Counted from the stretch's first letter, positions 1 through 5,398 are shown. The stretch is DNA of 5,660 bases from an uncultured Desulfobulbus sp. (GCA_946539945.1 CAMNHX010000123.1:1-5660); one strand, 5' to 3'. Notes: generated by a model from the letters alone, not told the origin. Program-made: numbers and translations.

Positions 1-1
1 G

Positions 2-109
2 GAACGGAACCAGCGCCGCATAGAGGAGCGCGAACGGCAGCAGCGCCACATGGAAGAGAGAGAGCGGCAAGAGCGTCACATGGAAGAGAGAGAAAGAAGA
101 GGGAGGTGA
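2..109 (+). CDS. 3' end of an unidentified gene with Arg/Glu-rich repeats
   Basis: The reading frame is open from the window edge to a TGA at 107-109 and shows only the last 35 residues of the product. These residues are almost all Arg, Glu, Gln, His and Met, arranged as three roughly 10-residue repeats of the form R-(R/H)-(I/M)-E-E-R-E-R-(Q/R)-x. Such composition is typical of a charged single alpha-helix or coiled-coil tail, and no catalytic motif is visible. The gene is on the same strand as everything downstream, but a gap of about 130 bases separates it from the next start codon, so co-transcription is uncertain. I do not recognise the family from this tail. The frame choice rests on the repeat keeping phase and on the clean stop codon. 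Confidence 0.55.
   Translation, partial: ERNQRRIEERERQQRHMEERERQERHMEERERRGR
14..103 (+). repeat. 30-bp tandem repeat, three copies
   Basis: Three consecutive 30-base units can be aligned at 14-43, 44-73 and 74-103. Units two and three both begin CG(C/T)CACATGGAAGAGAGAGA, while unit one is more diverged (CGCCGCATAGAGGAGCGCGA). Thirty bases is ten codons, so the array encodes a 10-residue peptide repeat without changing frame. The array may continue to the left beyond the window. Repeat-number change by slippage would lengthen or shorten the charged tail without breaking the gene. Confidence 0.8.
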
Positions 110-123
110 TACTGTCCATCACC
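105..123. repeat. Short inverted repeat overlapping the upstream stop codon
   Basis: GGTGAT (105-110) and ATCACC (118-123) form a 6-bp stem around a 7-base loop that overlaps the TGA stop at 107-109. No T-run follows on the + strand, so a Rho-independent terminator is not supported. It could be chance or a small 3'-end structure. Confidence 0.3.
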
Positions 124-225
124 GGCAGGCAGGGGGGCAGTGGCGACACGCTGTCCAATCCTGACCCGAAAAAGCGAAGCGCTCGGCACTGCCTTGCAGA
201 TGCGCCAACACCAACACCCACTTTT

Positions 226-236
226 GAGGAAGAAGG
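226..236 (+). promoter_or_regulatory. Ribosome binding site that fixes the start of the Cys-rich protein
   Basis: GAGGAAGAAGG lies just upstream of the ATG at 239, with 8 bases between GAGGA (226-230) and the start. No comparable site precedes the earlier in-frame ATG at 140. The 239 start also removes a 33-residue low-complexity extension. Confidence 0.7.
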
Positions 237-238
237 CC

Positions 239-703
239 ATGAACCCCATGCTGATGGAACTTTTGCCCTGGGTTCGCCAGGGTTACTGTTGTGGTCAGCT
301 TTTGATGCTTTTGATGTTGCAGGCCATGGACAAGGAGAATCCCGACCTGGTACGGGCAGCGCAGGGCCTGTGCCACGGCATCGGTATGTCGGACGGGCCT
401 TGCGGGCTATTGACTGGCGGTGCGGCTGCCCTGGCCCTGGTCGCAGGCAAGGGTGCAGATGGAGAAAGCGCCCATCCCATGCTGACCCCCTTGCTCTACG
501 ACTATGCTGCCTGGTTTGACGAGCGGACTGCCTCCTATGGCGGTCAGCGGTGCAGCCAGATTGCCCAAGGACTGGGCGCGTCTTCCGGTGCAGCCGGCGA
601 ACAGCCCAACCCCGTGGCTTGCGGCGAGCTTTTGGCTGAATGCTGGGAAAAGATCCTGGAACTCGTGCAAAGCTATGAGCTTGACTTGACCAGGAGCGCC
701 TGA
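239..703 (+). CDS. C_GCAxxG_C_C-type cysteine-rich protein (DVU_1555-like)
   Basis: The protein is 154 residues from the ATG at 239. Visible motifs in order are GYCCGQ (C17-C18), GLCHG (C45), GPCGLLTGG (C55, residues 53-61), GGQRC (C105) and PVACGEL (C128), with a further C135. This pattern of a Cys near the N-terminus, a G-C-G/A-xx-G block in the middle and two later Cys is that of the C_GCAxxG_C_C family, and the details recall the subgroup named after D. vulgaris DVU_1555. The spaced cysteines suggest a metal or Fe-S site or redox-active thiols, but the biochemical role is not known to me. There is no signal peptide, so it is probably cytoplasmic. Its TGA (701-703) overlaps the A of the next gene's ATG, so it is translationally coupled to the radical SAM gene and probably works with it. 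Internal ATGs at 248 and 254 are also possible starts but lie too far from the ribosome binding site. Confidence 0.82.
   Translation: MNPMLMELLPWVRQGYCCGQLLMLLMLQAMDKENPDLVRAAQGLCHGIGMSDGPCGLLTGGAAALALVAGKGADGESAHPMLTPLLYDYAAWFDERTASYGGQRCSQIAQGLGASSGAAGEQPNPVACGELLAECWEKILELVQSYELDLTRSA
692..696 (+). promoter_or_regulatory. Ribosome binding site of the radical SAM gene
   Basis: AGGAG sits 6 bases before the ATG at 703, inside the last codons of the preceding gene. With the stop/start overlap TGATG at 701-705 it supports translational coupling. Confidence 0.7.
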
Positions 704-2079
704 TGTCCAAGGTCTTGCGGCGCACGCAAAGCCTCTGCCCGCTCTGTCTGCGACGGCTGAATGCGACCTATGAGCTTGCGCCAGACAGCAGCAGCGTTCT
801 GCTCTGCAAAACCTGCCCGGACCACGGTCTCTTTCAAACCCCGGTCTGGCGCGAAACAGAAAGCGGTCTAGACTCTGTCCCCGACTTTGCCAAATGGCGG
901 CAACCCAAGACGCCCTCTTTTCCACACAGCCCGGCCACGGCCCGGAAAGAGGGCTGTCCCTTTGACTGCGGTCTTTGCCCGGAACACGGGCAGCACACCT
1001 GCATCGGCCTGCTTGAAGTAACCTTGCGCTGCAATATGCGCTGTCCGGTCTGCTATGCGGCTGCAGGCGCGGACAGTCTGTCCACTGATCCCTCCCTGTC
1101 TGACCTTGCAGCCCGACTGGACGCATTGAAAAAAGCCTCTGGTTCCTGTCATGTCCAGATTTCAGGCGGTGAGGCTACCTTGCGCGAGGATTTGCCCGAA
1201 ATTGTGGCGCTGGCCCGGGAGCGCGGTTTTGCCCTGGTCCAGCTCAACACCAATGGCCTGAAACTTGCCGAAGAACCGAGCTATGCCAGACAGCTCAAGG
1301 CCGCAGGGCTGGAGTCTGTGTACCTGCAGTGGGACGCGGCAAGCGATGCAGCCTGCCGCCCACTCCGGGGTCGGGACTGTCTGGACTTCAAGCGCCGAGC
1401 CGTGGCACACTGTGCCGAGGCGGGTCTGGGTGTGGTTCTGGTGGCCACTGTGCTGGCTGGCGCAAATGACCATGAACTGGGCGAGCTGCTACGGCTGGCC
1501 CTGTCTCTGGGGCCAGCGGTGCGTGGACTGCACCTGCAGCCTGCCGCCTTTTTTGGCCGCTATCCCGGAGATCTGCTGGATACGCCACGCCTGACCCTTG
1601 CAGATGTGATGAACGCCCTGATCCGGCAGGTCCCGGATCTCGTCAGGCCAGAGCATCTGCGCCCCCCACACTGTGAACATGAACTGTGCAGCTTCAGCGC
1701 TACCTATCGCCGAACCGCATCGGGCGTTCTGGAGTGGCTGCATCAAAAGGCAGACTGCTGCACAGGCGATCCAGCCCTGCAAGGTGCGTCGCTCCTGCCG
1801 CTGGCTGCGGAAGGCTCAAAGAGTGCCAAACGCTTTCTGTCCTTGCACTGGAAAGCCGCAGAGGCAGACTGCTGTACAGAGCAGGACCGGCGCTTTCTGG
1901 CCCAATCCGGCTTGAGCCAGCACTTCACCCTTTCCGGCATGGCCTTTCAGGATGCCCTGTCCCTGGATCTGGAGCGCGTGCGTGGCTGCTGCATCCACGT
2001 GGTTCGGGCAGACGGTCGCCTGATCCCCTTCTGCCTGCACAATCTGACCGCTACTGGTGGAGAGAGGTTATATCCGTGA
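703..2079 (+). CDS. trsS: Radical SAM protein, TrsS-like (tetraether-synthase-like architecture)
   Basis: The 458-residue protein has the radical SAM signature CX3CX2C at C110, C114 and C117 (TLRCNMRCPVCYA), which binds the 4Fe-4S cluster that cleaves S-adenosylmethionine, and a GGE motif (155-157) in the SAM-binding region. The N-terminus carries C12-x2-C15 and C35-x2-C38 with H41 (CPDHG), a zinc-ribbon-like module. Residues 85-100 form a second Cys cluster, GCPFDCGLC...HTC. This layout resembles the COG1964/Tes-like radical SAM group. The C-terminal part holds C324/C329 and three Cys-Cys pairs at 352-353, 390-391 and 429-430, plus C444, which could bind auxiliary clusters or handle sulfur. 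From memory NCBI calls this relative of the DVU_1554 neighbourhood 'radical SAM (seleno)protein TrsS'; I see no in-frame TGA, so this copy uses Cys only. The substrate is unknown. The gene overlaps both neighbours. The radical SAM call is near certain and the subfamily name moderately so. Confidence 0.88.
   Translation: MSKVLRRTQSLCPLCLRRLNATYELAPDSSSVLLCKTCPDHGLFQTPVWRETESGLDSVPDFAKWRQPKTPSFPHSPATARKEGCPFDCGLCPEHGQHTCIGLLEVTLRCNMRCPVCYAAAGADSLSTDPSLSDLAARLDALKKASGSCHVQISGGEATLREDLPEIVALARERGFALVQLNTNGLKLAEEPSYARQLKAAGLESVYLQWDAASDAACRPLRGRDCLDFKRRAVAHCAEAGLGVVLVATVLAGANDHELGELLRLALSLGPAVRGLHLQPAAFFGRYPGDLLDTPRLTLADVMNALIRQVPDLVRPEHLRPPHCEHELCSFSATYRRTASGVLEWLHQKADCCTGDPALQGASLLPLAAEGSKSAKRFLSLHWKAAEADCCTEQDRRFLAQSGLSQHFTLSGMAFQDALSLDLERVRGCCIHVVRADGRLIPFCLHNLTATGGERLYP
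1749..1879 (+). repeat. In-frame direct repeat encoding two A-D-C-C-T motifs
   Basis: GGCAGACTGCTGCACAG (1749-1765) recurs as GGCAGACTGCTGTACAG (1863-1879), with one mismatch in 17 bases at a distance of 114 bases (38 codons). Both copies read A-D-C-C-T in the radical SAM frame (C352-C353 and C390-C391). They may reflect an old internal duplication or convergent selection on a metal- or sulfur-binding motif. Confidence 0.65.
2059..2067 (+). promoter_or_regulatory. Ribosome binding site supporting a GTG start
   Basis: GGAGAGAGG ends 8 bases before the GTG at 2076. This selects the GTG over upstream in-frame ATGs that lie well inside the radical SAM gene, and gives a GTGA 4-base overlap with its stop codon. 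Confidence 0.7.
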
Positions 2080-3215
2080 ACATCATTCCTGCCAAGGGCG
2101 TCTCCTGCCCCCTGGACGCCTGGCTGGCCCAACAGTGCGGGGCAAGAGATCTTGAAGACCTGCCTGCCAAACTGGAGGCAGCGCAGATACGTCTCCTGCG
2201 CGAAACCTTGCATCGTGCCAGTCACTCTGTCTTCTACGGCAAGCGACTGGCTGGTTGCAACCTGAACCCGGAGAGTCTGGAAGAGCTGCAGACCCTGCCC
2301 TTTACCCTGCCGACAGACCTGAACCCTTGGGAAGACCTGCTTGCCGTGTCTGCCGGCGAAGTGGAGCGTATGGTCACCCTGAAGACCTCCGGGACCACTG
2401 GCCCGCCCAAGCGGCTCGCCTTTACAGCCAAGGACCTGGCCCGGACCCGGGACTTTTTTACAGTGGGCATGAGTATGCTGGTCCAGTCCGGTGAAAAACT
2501 GGCAGTGTTGCTTCCCGGCTCGGAACGGCCCGACGGCGTGGCAGATCTGCTACGGCAGGGTCTTGAGTCTGTGGGAGTTGAGGTTGCCTGTCCCCCCGGG
2601 GAACTCGTGTACAGTCCCCAAGGCTGGCCGGAAGACGGCAAGGCACTGGCTGCCTGGATCAGGGTTGAGCGTCCCAAGGCACTGGTGGCGGCTCCGGCGC
2701 AGCTGGCGCTGCTGGCTGCCTGCTTCCCCAATGCTGCGCCGGAAAACCTGAACGGTGTGCTGGCCAGTTCTGATCCACTGAATGCCCAGTTACGCGCCTT
2801 CTTGCAGATCGTCTGGGGCTGCACTGTGCTGGATCACTACGGTCTGACAGAGAGCTGTTACGGCGGCGCAGTGGAATGTCTGGTACAGGCAGGCGCTCAT
2901 CTGCGCGAACTGGATGTGCTGGTGGAAATTGTGGAGATGGGGGGTGATACTGTGCTGCCACCGGGGCATGTGGGAGAGGTTGTCCTGACCACCCTGTGCG
3001 AGGCCATGCCGCTCATCCGCTACCGGACTGGAGACGTGGCCAGCCTTCGGCCCGGCCCCTGCGGTTGCGGCAGTCCACTGAAACGTCTTGGCCCGGTTCT
3101 GGGCCGTTTGAGCCGCAAGGCAGACGGCACACTGGCCATCGAGCAACCGGTAAAAGGCAGTGGTCAACGTGGTGCTGATACCCTGTTTTCCCTGTATCCC
3201 TACAAGACAACATAA
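2076..3215 (+). CDS. Short AMP-forming, PaaK-like CoA ligase (DVU_1553-like)
   Basis: The protein is 379 residues from the GTG at 2076. It carries the adenylate-forming core motifs: TSGTTGPPK (104-112, the phosphate-binding loop), YGLTE (255-259) and YRTGD (316-320, ribose-binding Asp320), with an LGPVLGRLSR hinge-like segment at 338-346. Enzymes of this superfamily activate a carboxylate as acyl-AMP and usually transfer it to CoA. The segment EC-x4-AGAH (C268, H275) and CGC (C329, C331) match positions common in phenylacetate-CoA ligase-like proteins, where they may bind zinc. Only about 35 residues follow the hinge, so the usual C-terminal lid domain of about 100 residues, with its catalytic Lys, is missing. 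The stop is a clean TAA and the frame shows no sign of a break, so the short form may be normal for this subgroup. An acyl-protein synthetase (LuxE-like) role is an alternative. The substrate is unknown. It is coupled to the radical SAM gene. Confidence 0.85.
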   Translation: MNIIPAKGVSCPLDAWLAQQCGARDLEDLPAKLEAAQIRLLRETLHRASHSVFYGKRLAGCNLNPESLEELQTLPFTLPTDLNPWEDLLAVSAGEVERMVTLKTSGTTGPPKRLAFTAKDLARTRDFFTVGMSMLVQSGEKLAVLLPGSERPDGVADLLRQGLESVGVEVACPPGELVYSPQGWPEDGKALAAWIRVERPKALVAAPAQLALLAACFPNAAPENLNGVLASSDPLNAQLRAFLQIVWGCTVLDHYGLTESCYGGAVECLVQAGAHLRELDVLVEIVEMGGDTVLPPGHVGEVVLTTLCEAMPLIRYRTGDVASLRPGPCGCGSPLKRLGPVLGRLSRKADGTLAIEQPVKGSGQRGADTLFSLYPYKTT

Positions 3216-3220
3216 GCTCC

Positions 3221-3240
3221 TTGCCCTGAAGGGCGGATTT
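3221..3240 (+). terminator. Weak terminator-like hairpin after the ligase gene
   Basis: GCCCT (3223-3227) and AGGGC (3230-3234) form a 5-bp stem, extended by two T-G wobble pairs, with only two bases between the arms. ATTT follows. It begins 8 bases after the TAA stop. The tight loop and short T-run make termination doubtful; it could equally be part of the structured leader that follows. Confidence 0.25.
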
Positions 3241-3241
3241 C

Positions 3242-3267
3242 TGGTCAAGAGTCAGAGACTCTTGCCA
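3242..3267. repeat. Inverted repeat in the intergenic region
   Basis: CAAGAGTC (3246-3253) and GACTCTTG (3257-3264) pair perfectly around an AGA loop. With a single T bulge at 3245 the stem continues through TGG (3242-3244) and CCA (3265-3267), giving an 11-bp stem. No T-run follows. It is a likely RNA hairpin in the leader of the next gene or a remnant of a mobile repeat. Confidence 0.6.
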
Positions 3268-3292
3268 AGTGCGGTCTTTCCAAGGAAAAGAC

Positions 3293-3353
3293 AGTGTGGA
3301 GAGTGGGGTGAGGAGTTCTCTCTTGTTCAACTCCACTCATCACTCTCCACACT
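3293..3353. repeat. 61-nt long imperfect hairpin
   Basis: Arms of 25 bases at 3293-3317 and 3329-3353 are separated by an 11-base loop. The outer 13 pairs, AGTGTGGAGAGTG with CACTCTCCACACT, are perfect. The inner 12 positions contain one G-T wobble and three mismatches, then GGAGTT pairs with AACTCC at the loop. No T-run follows on the + strand; on the - strand the structure is followed by GTCTTTTCC. The size and symmetry suggest a dispersed palindromic element or a regulatory RNA structure ahead of the nucleotidyltransferase gene. Confidence 0.7.
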
Positions 3354-3364
3354 CAACCCTCAAC

Positions 3365-3424
3365 ATGGAGGGGCGCTTCCCCTCTGGCATGAATGCCAAG
3401 GTCTCTGCGTCCAATATCGGATGA
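3365..3424 (+). other. Possible 19-codon leader ORF ending in an ATGA overlap
   Basis: An ATG at 3365 opens a 19-residue frame (MEGRFPSGMNAKVSASNIG) that stops at TGA 3422-3424, overlapping the nucleotidyltransferase ATG (3421-3423) as ATGA. There is no good ribosome binding site before 3365. A shorter version from the ATG at 3389 has GGAGGGG 15 bases upstream, with a hairpin in between. The overlap geometry is that of translational coupling, and the downstream gene has no clear ribosome binding site of its own. It may also be chance. Confidence 0.25.
3368..3398. repeat. Two adjacent small inverted repeats before the nucleotidyltransferase start
   Basis: GAGGGG (3368-3373) pairs with CCCCTC (3379-3384) across CGCTT, and immediately afterwards TGGCAT (3385-3390) pairs with ATGCCA (3393-3398) across two bases. 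They lie 23-53 bases before the ATG at 3421. The first hairpin contains the only strong purine-rich, Shine-Dalgarno-like stretch in this leader (GGAGGGG), which could be hidden by the pairing. Confidence 0.45.
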
Positions 3425-4632
3425 AATTTTCTGTGGTCATTCTGGCTGCCGGACAGTCCTCGCGCATGGGGCGAGTCAAGGCTCTGCTGCCCCTGCCTCT
3501 GGGGCCAGAGGGCGCAAACTGTTCTGCCCTAGAAGGTCTGGCAAGGTTGTATCGGGACCAGGGCGTGGACAGGATCGTGGTGGTCAGTGGCTATCACGCC
3601 GAAGAGGTGGAGGCAGAGTCCAGACGTCTGGACCTGGTCTGCACCCGCAATCCAAACCCGGAACAGGGGATGTTTTCCTCGGTCTGCACCGGGCTGTCGC
3701 GCTTGGCAGACAACCCGGACAGCAGCGAGTCTGAAGCGATCTGCATCACGCCTGTGGACGTACCGCTGGTGCGTCCCCTGACGCTCCAGACCCTGCTGGA
3801 AGAGGCCAAAAAAGATCTGGAGCGCTTTGGCGCACGTCCTCCGGTTCTGATTCCCCTCTTTGCCGGTCGGGAAGGCCATCCGCCCCTGATTCCTGCCGCC
3901 TATGCGTCGCATATTCTGGCCCACAACGGTCGGGAAGGCTTGCGCGGCGCCTTTTCCTCCCTGCCCCGGCGGGTGGTTTCTGTGGCTGACGCCATGATTC
4001 TGGAAGACATGGATGCACCGGAAGACTATGAGCGCCTGCGTAGGCTGGCGTTAAGCCGGGCAGTGCTGACCCCGGAAGAAGCCTGGGTGTTGTTGCGTCA
4101 GCGGAAGGTCGCGCAGAAGATTCTGCGCCACTCCCAGGCAGTGGGTGAGGTGGCAGCCCGCTTTGCCGCAGTTCTGGGACAGAGCCGCGAGTCTGCCGGA
4201 GAGGCGGCTGGATGCAGTCCCCAGCTTGCGCTGGTTGGCGGTCTGCTGCATGACATCTGCAAGGGTGCTCCCCACCATGAGCTGGCAGGTGGTGACTTGC
4301 TGGACTCTCTGGGGTTGCCACGTCTGGCAGAGATAGTGCGCTCCCATCTGGATGTGGATCTGCCGGATGAGGCGGCGATTACGGAACGCGAGCTGGTCTG
4401 TCTGGCAGACAAGTACTGTCTGGGGATCCGGCTGACTCCTCTGGAAAGCCGCTATGAGGAGAAAAAGCGGCAGTTCAGGGACAATGCAGAAGCGCTGACT
4501 GCAATTGAGGCAAGAGAGCAGCGAGCGCAGAAGTTGGCAGCGCGGCTGGCAGCGGAATGCGGACAGTCGCCCTTTGAGTTGGCCCGGACCGCGCTGGCGT
4601 CCTTGAACCTCAACGAGGCTGGACGGCATTGA
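3421..4632 (+). CDS. MocA/MobA-like nucleotidyltransferase fused to an HD domain (DVU_1551-like)
   Basis: The 403-residue protein has two domains. Residues 1-206 are an NTP transferase of the MobA/MocA type: LAAGQSSRMGRVKALLP (8-24), NPNPEQGMFSSV (77-88), PVDVPLV (111-117, metal-binding Asp), GHPPLIP (152-158) and DMDAPEDYERL (196-206). The GMFSS and GHP motifs favour the MocA side, which makes molybdopterin cytosine dinucleotide from CTP and molybdopterin; other NTP-transferase substrates remain possible. Residues about 225-340 form an HD phosphohydrolase domain with RHS (H237), LLHD (H277-D278), K281, SHLD (H309) and LADKYC (D330), so the metal-binding His and Asp set looks intact. The ATG at 3421 starts exactly at the first strand of the fold; earlier in-frame starts would add unrelated residues from the intergenic hairpins. 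No clear ribosome binding site precedes it. The TGA overlaps the TTG of the phosphatase gene. Confidence 0.87.
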   Translation: MKFSVVILAAGQSSRMGRVKALLPLPLGPEGANCSALEGLARLYRDQGVDRIVVVSGYHAEEVEAESRRLDLVCTRNPNPEQGMFSSVCTGLSRLADNPDSSESEAICITPVDVPLVRPLTLQTLLEEAKKDLERFGARPPVLIPLFAGREGHPPLIPAAYASHILAHNGREGLRGAFSSLPRRVVSVADAMILEDMDAPEDYERLRRLALSRAVLTPEEAWVLLRQRKVAQKILRHSQAVGEVAARFAAVLGQSRESAGEAAGCSPQLALVGGLLHDICKGAPHHELAGGDLLDSLGLPRLAEIVRSHLDVDLPDEAAITERELVCLADKYCLGIRLTPLESRYEEKKRQFRDNAEALTAIEAREQRAQKLAARLAAECGQSPFELARTALASLNLNEAGRH

Positions 4633-5201
4633 AAGGTGTGTGGCTGTTTAGGCATGGAGCCTTGCCGCCCAACCCGGAGCGCCGTCTGATCGGGGCGCAG
4701 GATCTGCCCTTGAGCGAGGAGGGCCGGGTACAGGCGCGGCAGGCAGCGGAAAACTTCATGCCCAGGATTGCGGCGGAACTGCGGGTCGTACTCTGCTCTG
4801 ACCTGTCGCGCTGCCGGGAAACAGTCGGTCTCTTGCTGGCAGGCTGTCCGCAGACCCTGCCTGTGTACGTGGAACCGGCTTTCCGGGAGATCAGCCTGGG
4901 GCTTTGGGAAGGCTTGAGACGGGAAGATATTTGCAGGCTCTGGCCGGGCGCTTTTGAGGAGCGGGGGCTGGACATGATGAACTTTGTGCCGCAGGGCGGC
5001 GAGAGTTTCCGCATGGTGCAGCGCCGCAGTCTGCACGCTCTGGCCCGCTGGCGGCAACGCTACCCGGAAGGTCTGTTCCTAGTGGTCACGCACGCGGGCG
5101 TCATGCGGGTACTGTTGGCGCAGTATCTGGGACTGCCTCTCTCTGCCGTCTGGTCCATCCCCAAGCACTACGCCAGTCGTCGCTTTTTGCCGGGCTGGTA
5201 G
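4629..5201 (+). CDS. Histidine phosphatase family protein (CobC/GpmB-like)
   Basis: The 190-residue protein has the full histidine phosphatase active site: FRHG (R8, H9 as phosphate acceptor), SDLSRC (R61), FREISLGLWEG (E87 region) and VTHAGVMR (H155), plus PQGGESF (121-127), which is common in alpha-ribazole phosphatase and broad-specificity members. It would hydrolyse a phosphate ester through a phospho-histidine intermediate in the cytoplasm; the substrate cannot be told from the sequence. The start is a TTG at 4629 that overlaps the previous stop as TTGA. It gives the typical short lead before RHG, and GAGG (4615-4618) and GGA (4621-4623) lie upstream. The 4-base overlap ties it to the nucleotidyltransferase-HD protein, so its substrate is plausibly a phosphorylated nucleotide or cofactor intermediate from that enzyme. 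Confidence 0.88.
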   Translation: MKGVWLFRHGALPPNPERRLIGAQDLPLSEEGRVQARQAAENFMPRIAAELRVVLCSDLSRCRETVGLLLAGCPQTLPVYVEPAFREISLGLWEGLRREDICRLWPGAFEERGLDMMNFVPQGGESFRMVQRRSLHALARWRQRYPEGLFLVVTHAGVMRVLLAQYLGLPLSAVWSIPKHYASRRFLPGW

Positions 5202-5216
5202 CGCCTGTGGCGCTTT
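5200..5216 (+). terminator. Terminator-like hairpin overlapping the phosphatase stop
   Basis: AGCGCC (5200-5205) and GGCGCT (5209-5214) form a perfect GC-rich 6-bp stem with a TGT loop, followed by TT and then GCCC. The stem begins inside the TAG stop codon (5199-5201). The T-run is short, so termination is probably weak, but the position is right for the end of the operon. Confidence 0.45.
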
Positions 5217-5398
5217 GCCCGGAGGGTTGAGCTTTTCTGTGCAACCTCATCGTTGTTTCTGCAATTTTTCGCGCTTGCGCACTTGGACACAGTGATGGGC
5301 TTTGCGGAGAGAACCTTTTCAGGGAGAAAACGCTCTGTTGCAAAACCTGTGGACAGCAGGCTCCTCGTACAAAAACAGCCCTTTTTCACCGGACAGGT
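5217..5398 (+). other. Intergenic leader before the rlmE-like gene
   Basis: This gap is more AT-rich than the rest of the window and shows no protein family in any frame. It contains short palindromes such as GCGCTTGCGC and TTTTC-AGGGA-GAAAA. I could not find a convincing pair of -35 and -10 boxes at normal spacing, but a promoter for the next gene should lie here. GGACAGG (5391-5397) is the likely ribosome binding site, close to the ATG at 5399. Confidence 0.4.

Noticed and set aside
140..238. N-terminal extension of the Cys-rich protein from the ATG at 140
   Set aside because: The extra 33 residues are basic and low in family-like character, and the good ribosome binding site (226-236) points to the ATG at 239.
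407..1126. Long - strand open frame of 239 codons
   Set aside because: It lies antisense to the Cys-rich and radical SAM genes, has no recognisable motif, and is what GC-rich coding DNA gives by chance.
1686..2075. Upstream extension of the AMP ligase inside the radical SAM gene
   Set aside because: The frame is open, but the residues do not look like a domain, and a ribosome binding site plus GTGA overlap places the start at 2076.
703..2079. Selenocysteine codon in the radical SAM gene
   Set aside because: No in-frame TGA occurs before the terminal stop, and all candidate positions are encoded as Cys.
2234..2824. - strand open frame of 196 codons opposite the AMP ligase
   Set aside because: Ser/Arg/Pro-rich shadow of a gene with clear family motifs on the + strand.
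3160..3420. Upstream extension of the nucleotidyltransferase from the ATG at 3160
   Set aside because: It would overlap the ligase end and translate the intergenic hairpins; the fold begins exactly at the ATG at 3421.
4051..4629. - strand open frame of 192 codons opposite the HD domain
   Set aside because: No motif, and it is fully antisense to a gene with an intact domain.
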